Source: Stagnihabitans sp039932095 (GTDB taxonomy: Bacteria > Pseudomonadota > Alphaproteobacteria > Rhodobacterales > Rhodobacteraceae). From it: 12,612 bases of DNA. This document shows, piece after piece, positions 1 through 6,729 of the stretch. The DNA is taken from contig JBDTQR010000136.1 in the NCBI GenBank assembly GCA_039932095.1, positions 1 through 12,612 on the forward strand, given 5' to 3'. The stretch's first letter is position 1; each line of letters starts with the position of its first letter. The notes under the pieces were generated by a model. It was not told where the DNA came from and searched no databases. It saw nothing but the letters and a program-made list of their open reading frames with translations. Both the position numbers and the translations under genes were made by a program.

Positions 1-29
1 CCCGATCCTCGCTTGCCAAAGGAAATCCG

Positions 30-1088
30 ATGTACCCCACGTTCGACGGCCACAACGACATTCTGCTGCGGCTTTTCAACGCGCCGCAGAACCGTGACGC
101 GATCTGGCTGACGGGCGAAGGCAAGGGCCATCTCGATCTGCCGCGCATGAAGCAGGGCGGGTTTGCCGCCGGGTTCTTTGCGATCTATGTGCCGTCACCG
201 CATGAGGATGACGGGGTGGATTACATGCAGCTGATGGAAAACCCGCCCTATGTGCTGCCGTTGCCCGACCTGATCAAGGATGCCGAGGCGTTGCCGGTCG
301 CCATGGCGATGGCGGGGCATCTTTTATGGATGGAACGCGCCGCGCAAGGCCAGTTCAAGGTGGTCCGGACCGTGGCCGAAATCCGCGACTGTCTGGCCAA
401 GGGCGTCATCGCCGGGATCATGCATATGGAGGGGGCCGAGGCGATTGGCGGCAATCTTGACAATCTTTATGCCTTTCACGCCATGGGATTGCGTTCGATC
501 GGGCCAGTCTGGTCGCGGCCGACGATCTTTGGCCATGGTGTGCCGTTCGGTTTCCCCTCCAACCCGGACACCGGCGACGGGCTGACCGAGGCGGGCAAGC
601 AACTGGTCCGGGCCTGCAATGAGCTGAAGATCATGATCGACCTCAGCCATATCAACGAGAAGGGTTTTGACGATGTGGCGGCGCTGTCTGACGCGCCCCT
701 GGTTGCCACTCATTCCAATGCCCATGCCGTGACCCCCAGTACCCGCAACCTGACCGACCGGCAACTGGCGGTGATCAAGGCGTCGAATGGCATGGTGGGG
801 CTGAACTTTGCCACCTCGTTCCTGCGCCGCGATGGCAAACAATCGGCGGACATGGGCTGGGAGGATGTGTTGGCGCACCTTGATCACCTGATCGCGCATC
901 TGGGCGAGGATCATGTCGGCATGGGTTCGGATTTCGATGGTGCCACCGTCCCAAAGGGCATCACCGATGTGGCCGGCCTGCCGGCGTTGCAGCAAGCGAT
1001 GCTGGACCATGGCTATGGCGCGGCGCTGATGAAAAAGCTGTGCCATGACAACTGGATCGCCCTGTTGGAACGGACCTGGGGCGCCTGA
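30..1088 (+). CDS. Membrane-type dipeptidase, peptidase family M19
   Basis: This 352-residue protein is predicted to be a zinc dipeptidase of the renal/membrane dipeptidase family (M19), hydrolysing dipeptides. The metal-site motifs are in the family order: G-H-N-D near the N-terminus (H8, D10), M-E-G-A with the probable bridging glutamate E134, D-L-S-H (H207), A-T-H-S-N (H228) and G-S-D-F-D-G (D301). There is no signal peptide or membrane segment, so it is probably cytoplasmic, as many bacterial members are. The ATG at 30 is preceded by AAAGGA at 18-23, a good ribosome binding site. The gene lies directly upstream of the glycine-riboswitch operon, so release of glycine from dipeptides is a plausible link, but this is inference and the two units appear to be transcribed separately. 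The exact substrate cannot be read from sequence; D-amino-acid dipeptides are possible in this family. Confidence 0.93.
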   Translation: MYPTFDGHNDILLRLFNAPQNRDAIWLTGEGKGHLDLPRMKQGGFAAGFFAIYVPSPHEDDGVDYMQLMENPPYVLPLPDLIKDAEALPVAMAMAGHLLWMERAAQGQFKVVRTVAEIRDCLAKGVIAGIMHMEGAEAIGGNLDNLYAFHAMGLRSIGPVWSRPTIFGHGVPFGFPSNPDTGDGLTEAGKQLVRACNELKIMIDLSHINEKGFDDVAALSDAPLVATHSNAHAVTPSTRNLTDRQLAVIKASNGMVGLNFATSFLRRDGKQSADMGWEDVLAHLDHLIAHLGEDHVGMGSDFDGATVPKGITDVAGLPALQQAMLDHGYGAALMKKLCHDNWIALLERTWGA

Positions 1089-1153
1089 CGCCGGCGGGCG
1101 CTCGTCCTGCGTGACCGCTTTCCTCGCTTGGGGCCAGCGAAGACGCCTGTCAG

Positions 1154-1184
1154 GGCGGATGAGTGCCGGGCCAGCCCGCCTTTT
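1154..1184 (+). terminator. Weak candidate terminator after the dipeptidase
   Basis: GGCGG (1154-1158) can pair with CCGCC (1176-1180), with an inner GGG/CCC pairing, followed by TTTT at 1181-1184. The stem is short and the loop imperfect. It is the best candidate between the dipeptidase and the riboswitch, but weak. Confidence 0.3.
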
Positions 1185-1187
1185 CGC

Positions 1188-1217
1188 TTGCCACTTCCGC
1201 CCCTGGCAGGCTAGCTT
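1188..1217 (+). promoter_or_regulatory. Possible promoter of the gcv operon
   Basis: TTGCCA (1188-1193) and TAGCTT (1212-1217) are separated by 18 bp and would start transcription near 1224, just before the first aptamer begins at about 1229. The -10 matches the consensus at only three positions, so the call rests mainly on location. Confidence 0.35.
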
Positions 1218-1228
1218 TCCCCTGTCAT

Positions 1229-1408
1229 GTTCGGGAGAATCCAGCTCGGCTGGTGCCGAAGGAGCAACCGCCCCGGTAAACTCTCAGGCGCAAGGACCGT
1301 CATGGCAACGGAACTCTGGAGAGTGGTGCCGACGCACCCGCCGAAGGGATAACGATCTCAGGCGCCCCTGCCGATACGGCTTCGGGGGCAAGGACAGAGG
1401 GGGCACGG
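1229..1408 (+). promoter_or_regulatory. Tandem glycine riboswitch (two aptamers)
   Basis: The leader of gcvT carries two consecutive glycine aptamers. Aptamer I runs about 1229-1324: GGGAGA at 1233-1238, GTGCCGAAGGAGCAA at 1253-1267, AACTCTCAGGC at 1279-1289, CAAGGACC at 1291-1298 and the closing CTCTGGAGAG at 1314-1323. Aptamer II runs about 1325-1408: GGTGCCGA, CCGCCGAAGGGA at 1339-1349, ATCTCAGGC at 1355-1363, a P3 stem formed by GCCCCTG and GGGGGCA, and AAGGACAGAGGG at 1390-1401. These are the conserved blocks of the glycine riboswitch, which normally turns gcv operons on when glycine is abundant. Its place directly before gcvT agrees. The stretch from 1089 to 1448 holds no gene, only this element, the possible promoter and the weak terminator. 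Confidence 0.95.
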
Positions 1409-1433
1409 AGGAACGGGGTTATCCCGGCCTGTG

Positions 1434-1451
1434 CAGGGAGATGGGGCGTTG
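1434..1451 (+). promoter_or_regulatory. Ribosome binding site deciding a TTG start for gcvT
   Basis: CAGGGAG at 1434-1440 lies 8 nt before TTG (1449-1451). The in-frame GTG at 1431 has no ribosome binding site at a workable distance; GGAGG at 1407-1411 is 19 nt away. The ATG at 1441 is in another frame and meets a stop after three codons. The binding site could pair locally (CCT 1428-1430 with AGG 1435-1437) or with CCCTG at 1366-1370 in the aptamer II P3 stem, which would suit translational control. These pairings are inference. Confidence 0.5.
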
Positions 1452-2567
1452 AGCGCATTGGTACGATTGGGTCTGCATGATCTGCATGTGGCGCTGGGTG
1501 GCAAGATGGTGCCCTTCGCGGGCTATGACATGCCGGTGCAATACAGCGCCGGCGTGCTGAAGGAACATCTGCATTGCCGTGCCGCCGCCGGCCTCTTCGA
1601 CGTCAGCCACATGGGACAGGTGATCTTGTGGCCCAAGGGCACGCTGGCAGAAACCGCCTTGGCCTTTGAATCGCTGATGCCGGTCGATGTGCTGGGGCTG
1701 GCGGTCGGGCGGCAGCGCTACGGCCTGTTCACCGACGCCACGGGCGGCATTCTGGACGATCTGATGTTTGCCAATCGGGGTGACCATTTCCTTGTCGTCG
1801 TCAACGCCGCCTGCAAACAGGCCGACATCGCCCATATGAAAGCGCAGCTCAGCGCGGTCTGTGATGTACGGCCAGTCACCGACCGCGGTCTGTTGGCGCT
1901 GCAGGGCCCGCTGGCAGAGACCGCGTTGACGCGTCTGGTTCCGGGTGCTGCGGCCATGCGGTTCATGGATGTGGCCTTCCTTGACTGGGACGGCGCGCAG
2001 CTTTGGGTATCGCGGTCCGGCTATACCGGCGAGGACGGCTATGAAATCTCGGTCCCCGAGGCGCGGCTGCAAGAGTTTGCCGAGGCGTTGCTGCATGAGC
2101 CTGAAGTGATGCCCATCGGCCTTGGTGCGCGCGACAGTCTGCGGCTGGAGGCCGGGCTGTGCCTGTATGGCCATGACATCGACACCACGACCAGCCCGGT
2201 CGAGGCCGGGCTGACCTGGGCCTTGCAGAAAGCCCGGCGGGCCGGCGGTGAGCGCGCCGGGGGCTATCCGGGGGCCGAGCGGGTGCTGCATGAATTGGCG
2301 CAGGGTCCTGATCGGCTGCGCGTTGGCCTGCGCCCGGACGGCCGGGCCCCGATGCGCGAGGGGACCGCCCTGTATCTGGGGGATGACTGGGTGGGCGGCA
2401 TCACGTCGGGCGGCTATGGCCCGTCGGTCGCGGCCCCGGTCGCGATGGGCTATGTCGCTGCCTCGCAAGCAAAAATCGGCGCAGTGCTGTCGGCGGAATT
2501 GCGCGGCAAGCGTCTGCCTGTCACCATTTCCGCGATGCCTTTCCACCCAACAACCTACAAACGCTGA
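1449..2567 (+). CDS. gcvT: Glycine cleavage system T protein (aminomethyltransferase)
   Basis: The T protein transfers the methylene carbon from aminomethyl-lipoyl GcvH to tetrahydrofolate, giving 5,10-methylene-THF and releasing ammonia. From TTG 1449 the protein is 372 residues, close to the usual length. Family hallmarks are the N-terminal L-H-D-L-H...K-M-V-P-F-A-G-Y-D-M-P segment, F-D-V-S-H-M-G-Q, the G-G-I-L-D-D-L-M loop (D103/D104) that holds the conserved folate-site aspartate, S-G-Y-T-G-E-D-G-Y-E-I, G-L-G-A-R-D-S-L-R-L-E-A-G-L, and the C-terminal G-G-I-T-S-G-G-Y domain. Counting from GTG 1431 would add six residues; the ribosome binding site favours 1449. It is the first gene after the glycine riboswitch and lies 8 bp before gcvH. 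Confidence 0.95.
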   Translation: MSALVRLGLHDLHVALGGKMVPFAGYDMPVQYSAGVLKEHLHCRAAAGLFDVSHMGQVILWPKGTLAETALAFESLMPVDVLGLAVGRQRYGLFTDATGGILDDLMFANRGDHFLVVVNAACKQADIAHMKAQLSAVCDVRPVTDRGLLALQGPLAETALTRLVPGAAAMRFMDVAFLDWDGAQLWVSRSGYTGEDGYEISVPEARLQEFAEALLHEPEVMPIGLGARDSLRLEAGLCLYGHDIDTTTSPVEAGLTWALQKARRAGGERAGGYPGAERVLHELAQGPDRLRVGLRPDGRAPMREGTALYLGDDWVGGITSGGYGPSVAAPVAMGYVAASQAKIGAVLSAELRGKRLPVTISAMPFHPTTYKR

Positions 2568-2575
2568 GGACGATC

Positions 2576-2935
2576 ATGAAATACACCCAGGACCACGAAT
2601 GGCTGCGCGTCGAAGGCGAACTGGTCGTCGTCGGGATCACCGAACACGCTGCTACCCAATTGGGTGACGTGGTGTTTGTCGAATTGCCCGAGGTCGAAAC
2701 CATGGTGACCGAGGGCGACGAGGTGGTGGTGATCGAAAGCGTCAAGGCCGCGTCCGACATTCTGGCCCCGGTGACTGGCGAAATCGTCGCGGTGAATGAG
2801 GCGCTGGTCGACAATCCGGGTCTGGTGAATGAAGACCCGCTGGTTTCGGCGTGGATCTTCAAGATCAAGGTCGATGACATGGCCGTGCTGGACGCCTTCA
2901 TGGACGAAGACGAATACAACGACCTGATCGCATGA
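2576..2935 (+). CDS. gcvH: Glycine cleavage system H protein
   Basis: This 119-residue lipoyl carrier shuttles the aminomethyl group from GcvP to GcvT and is re-oxidised by lipoamide dehydrogenase. The lipoylation site is K57 in I-E-S-V-K-A-A-S-D, inside the biotinyl/lipoyl-domain hairpin. The N-terminus Y-T-Q-D-H-E-W-L and the segment I-T-E-H-A-A-T-Q-L-G-D are typical of H proteins. The ATG is preceded by TGAGGA at 2565-2570, which overlaps the gcvT stop. The gene overlaps the next one by 4 bp (ATGA), so the two are translationally coupled. The length is slightly short of the usual 125-130 residues but complete at both ends. Confidence 0.97.
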   Translation: MKYTQDHEWLRVEGELVVVGITEHAATQLGDVVFVELPEVETMVTEGDEVVVIESVKAASDILAPVTGEIVAVNEALVDNPGLVNEDPLVSAWIFKIKVDDMAVLDAFMDEDEYNDLIA

Positions 2936-3285
2936 CGGTGCTGCGCATCGTCGCCAATCTGTTTGCCGATGAGCCGGCCGAAGCGGCCGGTTTCTATCAG
3001 AAGCTGTTTGGCGTCGACGTGCTGATGGACATGGGGTTTATCGTGACCCTCGGGTCCAAGGCGACCGCCAGCGCCCAGATCAGTCTGGCCCGGGAGGGTG
3101 GGTCCGGCACGCCGGTGCCCGACCTTTCCATCGAGGTTGACGACCTGGAGGGGGTTCTGGCCTGCGCCAAGCAGATGAACGTCGTCCCGATCTATGGTCC
3201 CGTTCTGGAACCATGGGGTGTGCGGCGGTTCTTCTGCCACGACCCGTCAGGACGGCTGTTGAACGTCCTGAGCCATTCTGTCTGA
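2932..3285 (+). CDS. VOC-fold (glyoxalase/bleomycin-resistance-like) protein inside the gcv operon
   Basis: This 117-residue protein has the shape of one vicinal-oxygen-chelate domain: a first strand R-I-V-A-N-L-F, a helix ending in G-F-Y-Q-K-L-F-G, the middle strand L-S-I-E-V-D-D-L-E, and the final W-G-V-R-R-F-F...D-P-S-G-R-L-L-N-V. In metal-dependent VOC enzymes the first strand usually offers a His and the last a Glu. Here N9 and N111 appear to stand at those places, so metal catalysis is doubtful and ligand binding is possible. It starts inside the end of gcvH (ATGA overlap) and ends 12 bp before gcvP, so it is co-expressed with the glycine cleavage genes. A role tied to glycine or one-carbon metabolism is inferred from position only. 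The substrate is unknown. Confidence 0.85.
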   Translation: MTVLRIVANLFADEPAEAAGFYQKLFGVDVLMDMGFIVTLGSKATASAQISLAREGGSGTPVPDLSIEVDDLEGVLACAKQMNVVPIYGPVLEPWGVRRFFCHDPSGRLLNVLSHSV

Positions 3286-3297
3286 ACGGAGCCCGAG

Positions 3298-6138
3298 ATG
3301 ACTTTTACGCCAGTCGACTATAACCCCTACGATTTCGCCAACCGCCGCCATATCGGCCCGTCGCCTGCCGAGATGGCCCTGATGCTGTCGGCTGTCGGGT
3401 CGGCATCGCTGGACGATCTGATTGCCGAGACGGTGCCGCAGTCGATCCGCCAGAAGGCCGCCTTGGGCTGGGCGCCTTTGTCGGAACAGGACCTTCTGGC
3501 GCGGATGCGGGCGGTGGCGGGGCGCAACAAGGTCATGGTCAGTCTGATCGGGCAGGGCTATTACGGCACGTTCACGCCGCCCGCCATTCAGCGCAACATT
3601 CTGGAAAACCCGGCCTGGTACACGGCCTATACCCCCTATCAGCCCGAGATCGCCCAGGGCCGGCTGGAGGCGCTGTTGAACTTTCAGACCATGGTGGCCG
3701 ATCTGACCGGTCTGCCGGTTGCCAATGCCAGCCTGCTGGATGAGGCGACAGCGGCGGCAGAGGCGATGACGATGGCGGAGCGCTGTGCGAAGTCGAAGGC
3801 GAGGGCGTTCTTTGTTGATGCGGGATGCCATCCGCAGACCATTGCGGTGATCCAGACCCGCGCGCAGCCGTTGGGGATCGAGGTGATTGTTGGCGCACCG
3901 GAGGCGTTGGACCCGGCCAAGGTGTTCGGGGCGATTTTCCAGTATCCCGGCACGCTTGGCCATGTCCGGGATTTCGGGGCCGAGATTGCCGCCTTGCACG
4001 AGGCCAAGGCGATTGCCGTGGTGGCGACCGATCTGCTGGCGCTGTGCATGTTGAAGGAACCCGGCGCGATGGGGGCCGATATTGCGGTCGGCTCCAGCCA
4101 GCGTTTTGGCGTGCCGATGGGCTATGGCGGGCCGCATGCCGCGTTCTTTTCCTGCAAGGATGATTACAAGCGTCAGATGCCGGGGCGGATCGTCGGGGTG
4201 TCAATCGACGCGCGGGGCAATCAGGCCTACCGGCTGTCGCTGCAGACCCGCGAGCAGCATATCCGGCGCGAGAAGGCGACCTCCAACGTCTGCACCGCGC
4301 AGGCGCTGCTGGCGGTGATGGCGTCGATGTACGGGGTGTTTCACGGGCCGAAGGGTCTGCGCGCGATTGCCGAGCGGGTGCATTTCATGGCCAACCGGCT
4401 GTCGCGGGCGTTGAGGGCGGCGGGGGCCAAGGTATCGCCCAAAGCATTCTTTGACACCATCACGGTGGAAGTTGGTGTCGGGCAGGCCGGGATTCTGGCA
4501 GCGGCCCGGCACGAGGGGCTGAACTTCCGCAAGATCGGGGGGGACCGGGTCGGGATTTCGCTGGACGAAACCACCGACGAAAAGGTGCTGGTCCGGGTAT
4601 TGCGGGCCTTCGGGATCGAGGGCGTGCCGCCGCACCGGGCGGAATTGTCTTTCCCCGAAGCGCAGTTGCGCACGACTGACTACATGACCCATCCGGTGTT
4701 CCACATGAACCGGGCCGAGTCAGAGATGATGCGCTACATGCGCCGGTTGTCGGACCGCGATCTGGCCTTGGACCGCGCGATGATCCCGCTGGGGTCGTGC
4801 ACGATGAAGCTGAACGCGGCGGCGGAGATGATGCCGATTTCGTGGCCGGAGTTTTCCAGTCTGCATCCGTTCTGCCCGGCGGATCAGGCCGAGGGCTACC
4901 GCGAGGCGATTGACGACCTGCACGACAAGCTGTGCGAGATCACCGGCTATGATGCATTTTCGATGCAGCCAAACTCTGGGGCGCAGGGCGAATATGCCGG
5001 GCTTCTGACCATTCAGGCCTATCACCGGGCGCGGGGCGAGGCGCATCGCAAGGTCTGTCTGATCCCGGTCAGTGCGCATGGCACCAATCCGGCCAGCGCC
5101 CAGATGGCGGGGATGACGGTGGTGGTGGTCGGCTCGATGCCGAATGGCGATGTCGATCTGGACGACTTTCGTGCCAAGGCGATGGCGGCGGGCGGAAATC
5201 TGGCGGCATGCATGATCACCTATCCCTCGACCCATGGAGTGTTTGAGGAAACCGTCACGCAAATCTGCCAGATCACCCATGAGTTTGGCGGTCAGGTCTA
5301 TCTGGACGGCGCCAACATGAACGCGATGGTCGGGCTGGTGAAACCGGGGGAGGTCGGCTCGGATGTGTCACACCTGAACCTGCACAAGACCTTTGCCATT
5401 CCGCATGGCGGCGGCGGCCCCGGGATGGGACCGATCGGCGTCAAGGCGCATCTGGCGCCCTATCTGCCGGGCCATCCGCAGACCGGCGGCACCGAGGGGC
5501 CGGTGAGCGCTGCGCCTTATGGGTCGGCGTCGATCTTGCTGATTTCATGGGCCTATTGTCTGATGATGGGGGGCGAGGGACTGACCCAGGCGACGCGGGT
5601 TGCCATCCTGAACGCCAATTACATCGCGGCGCGGCTGAAGGGTGCCTATCCGGTGCTGTTCATGGGCAACAAGGGCCGGGTGGCGCATGAATGCATCCTT
5701 GACACCCGGCCGTTTGCCGACGCGGGGGTGACCGTCGACGACATCGCCAAACGGCTGATCGACAACGGGTTTCATGCGCCGACGATGAGCTGGCCAGTGG
5801 CGGGCACGCTGATGGTGGAACCGACCGAGTCCGAGACCAAGGCCGAGATTGACCGGTTCATCACCGCGCTCTTGGCGATTCGCGAGGAAATACGGGCGGT
5901 CCAAGCCGGGGAGATCAGCAGTGATGACAGCCCGCTGCGCCATGCGCCGCACACGGTGGAGGATCTGGTGGCCGACTGGACCCGCAAATACCCGCGCGAG
6001 CAGGGCTGCTTTCCGCCGGGGGCGTTCCGTGTCGACAAATACTGGCCGCCGGTCGGTCGGGTCGACAATGTCTTTGGCGACCGCAATCTGATCTGTATCT
6101 GCCCGCCACTGGAAAGCTACATGGAGGCGGCGGAGTAG
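3298..6138 (+). CDS. gcvP: Glycine dehydrogenase (decarboxylating), P protein, single-chain form
   Basis: The P protein is a PLP enzyme that decarboxylates glycine and passes the aminomethyl group to lipoyl GcvH. At 946 residues it is the fused single-chain form, like the E. coli protein of about 957 residues, rather than the split GcvPA/GcvPB type. The N-terminal half opens with F-A-N-R-R-H-I-G-P-S. The C-terminal half carries the PLP lysine K697 in H-L-N-L-H-K-T-F, followed by the glycine-rich I-P-H-G-G-G-G-P-G-M-G-P. Other hallmarks are P-L-G-S-C-T-M-K-L-N and Q-P-N-S-G-A-Q-G-E-Y-A-G. GGAG at 3288-3291 precedes the ATG by 6 nt. The reading frame is intact throughout. It belongs to the operon gcvT-gcvH-VOC-gcvP. 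Confidence 0.98.
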   Translation: MTFTPVDYNPYDFANRRHIGPSPAEMALMLSAVGSASLDDLIAETVPQSIRQKAALGWAPLSEQDLLARMRAVAGRNKVMVSLIGQGYYGTFTPPAIQRNILENPAWYTAYTPYQPEIAQGRLEALLNFQTMVADLTGLPVANASLLDEATAAAEAMTMAERCAKSKARAFFVDAGCHPQTIAVIQTRAQPLGIEVIVGAPEALDPAKVFGAIFQYPGTLGHVRDFGAEIAALHEAKAIAVVATDLLALCMLKEPGAMGADIAVGSSQRFGVPMGYGGPHAAFFSCKDDYKRQMPGRIVGVSIDARGNQAYRLSLQTREQHIRREKATSNVCTAQALLAVMASMYGVFHGPKGLRAIAERVHFMANRLSRALRAAGAKVSPKAFFDTITVEVGVGQAGILAAARHEGLNFRKIGGDRVGISLDETTDEKVLVRVLRAFGIEGVPPHRAELSFPEAQLRTTDYMTHPVFHMNRAESEMMRYMRRLSDRDLALDRAMIPLGSCTMKLNAAAEMMPISWPEFSSLHPFCPADQAEGYREAIDDLHDKLCEITGYDAFSMQPNSGAQGEYAGLLTIQAYHRARGEAHRKVCLIPVSAHGTNPASAQMAGMTVVVVGSMPNGDVDLDDFRAKAMAAGGNLAACMITYPSTHGVFEETVTQICQITHEFGGQVYLDGANMNAMVGLVKPGEVGSDVSHLNLHKTFAIPHGGGGPGMGPIGVKAHLAPYLPGHPQTGGTEGPVSAAPYGSASILLISWAYCLMMGGEGLTQATRVAILNANYIAARLKGAYPVLFMGNKGRVAHECILDTRPFADAGVTVDDIAKRLIDNGFHAPTMSWPVAGTLMVEPTESETKAEIDRFITALLAIREEIRAVQAGEISSDDSPLRHAPHTVEDLVADWTRKYPREQGCFPPGAFRVDKYWPPVGRVDNVFGDRNLICICPPLESYMEAAE

Positions 6139-6161
6139 CGGCAGACTTGCCGGAGGGCGCC

Positions 6162-6632
6162 TTGTCGGAGGTTCGGATCACGCAGGAAGGGCCGGGCTGG
6201 ATTGCCGCCGTGCAGACCCTGGTCGGGCCGGGCAGGGTGGCGGTGGTCTGGCAGCCCTGCCTTGACCGGGTCTGGCAGTTTCTGAAGGCCAATCCCGCAG
6301 TGAAACCGGGGCTGAATGTGTTTCTGTATCACCATCCGCCTGCAGATGGTCAGCCGTTTCAGGCGTGTTTCGGGGTGCAGGTGGCGGCAGATTTCGTCGG
6401 GCGCGACGGGGTGGATTGCGTGCAGATGCCGACAGGGTTGGCCGCTTCGTTGACGCTGCGCGGGCCCTATGACGGCATTCCTTCCGGCCATGCCCGCGTC
6501 CGGGATTGGGCTCAGGCAGAGGGCCATTTTCTCGGTCCGGCGTCGTGGGAGGTTTACGGCCACTGGCACCCCGATCCCCGGCAGCTGGAAACGCGGATCG
6601 TCTATCTGCTGGCAAGAGGCCGGCGATCTTGA
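6162..6632 (+). CDS. GyrI-like small-molecule-binding domain protein
   Basis: This is a 156-residue protein if started at TTG 6162, which has GGAGG at 6152-6156, 5 nt upstream. An in-frame TTG at 6147 lacks a good site. The sequence fits the GyrI-like (AraC effector-binding) domain: V-F-L-Y-H-H-P-P in the first half, the signature L-R-G-P-Y-D-G around residues 99-105, and W-E-V-Y with the conserved binding glutamate E130, followed by H-P-D-P. No helix-turn-helix is present, so it is a stand-alone ligand-binding domain rather than a transcription factor. Related proteins bind drugs or small cyclic or aromatic compounds, and some hydrolyse them. It begins 23 bp after gcvP and is probably co-transcribed, which hints at a ligand from the same pathway, but that is inference. 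Confidence 0.8.
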   Translation: MSEVRITQEGPGWIAAVQTLVGPGRVAVVWQPCLDRVWQFLKANPAVKPGLNVFLYHHPPADGQPFQACFGVQVAADFVGRDGVDCVQMPTGLAASLTLRGPYDGIPSGHARVRDWAQAEGHFLGPASWEVYGHWHPDPRQLETRIVYLLARGRRS

Positions 6633-6729
6633 CCGCGTGGGCATTGTCCGCTGACCTGATCAACCCGGTGGATAACGGATGCCGACCTGTGCAATCTTGC
6701 CCTTGGCCCGATCCGCCCGAGGAGACGCG

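Noticed and set aside
1045..1452. 135-codon plus-strand frame across the riboswitch
   Set aside because: It overlaps the end of the dipeptidase gene and reads through structured riboswitch RNA; no ribosome binding site and no protein character.
1419..2546. Long open frame on the minus strand opposite gcvT (375 codons)
   Set aside because: Its product has no recognisable domain, is rich in R, Q, H and G, and lies exactly opposite a certain gene; GC-rich codon use produces such shadows.
3247..4137. Long open frame on the minus strand opposite gcvP (296 codons)
   Set aside because: Same shadow character, no ribosome binding site or recognisable domain, and gcvP is beyond doubt.
6633..6729. Promoter or terminator between the GyrI-like gene and the histidine kinase
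   Set aside because: TTGTCC (6644) and GATAAC (6671) are 21 bp apart, too far for a normal promoter, and no hairpin with a T tail is visible; transcription here remains unresolved.
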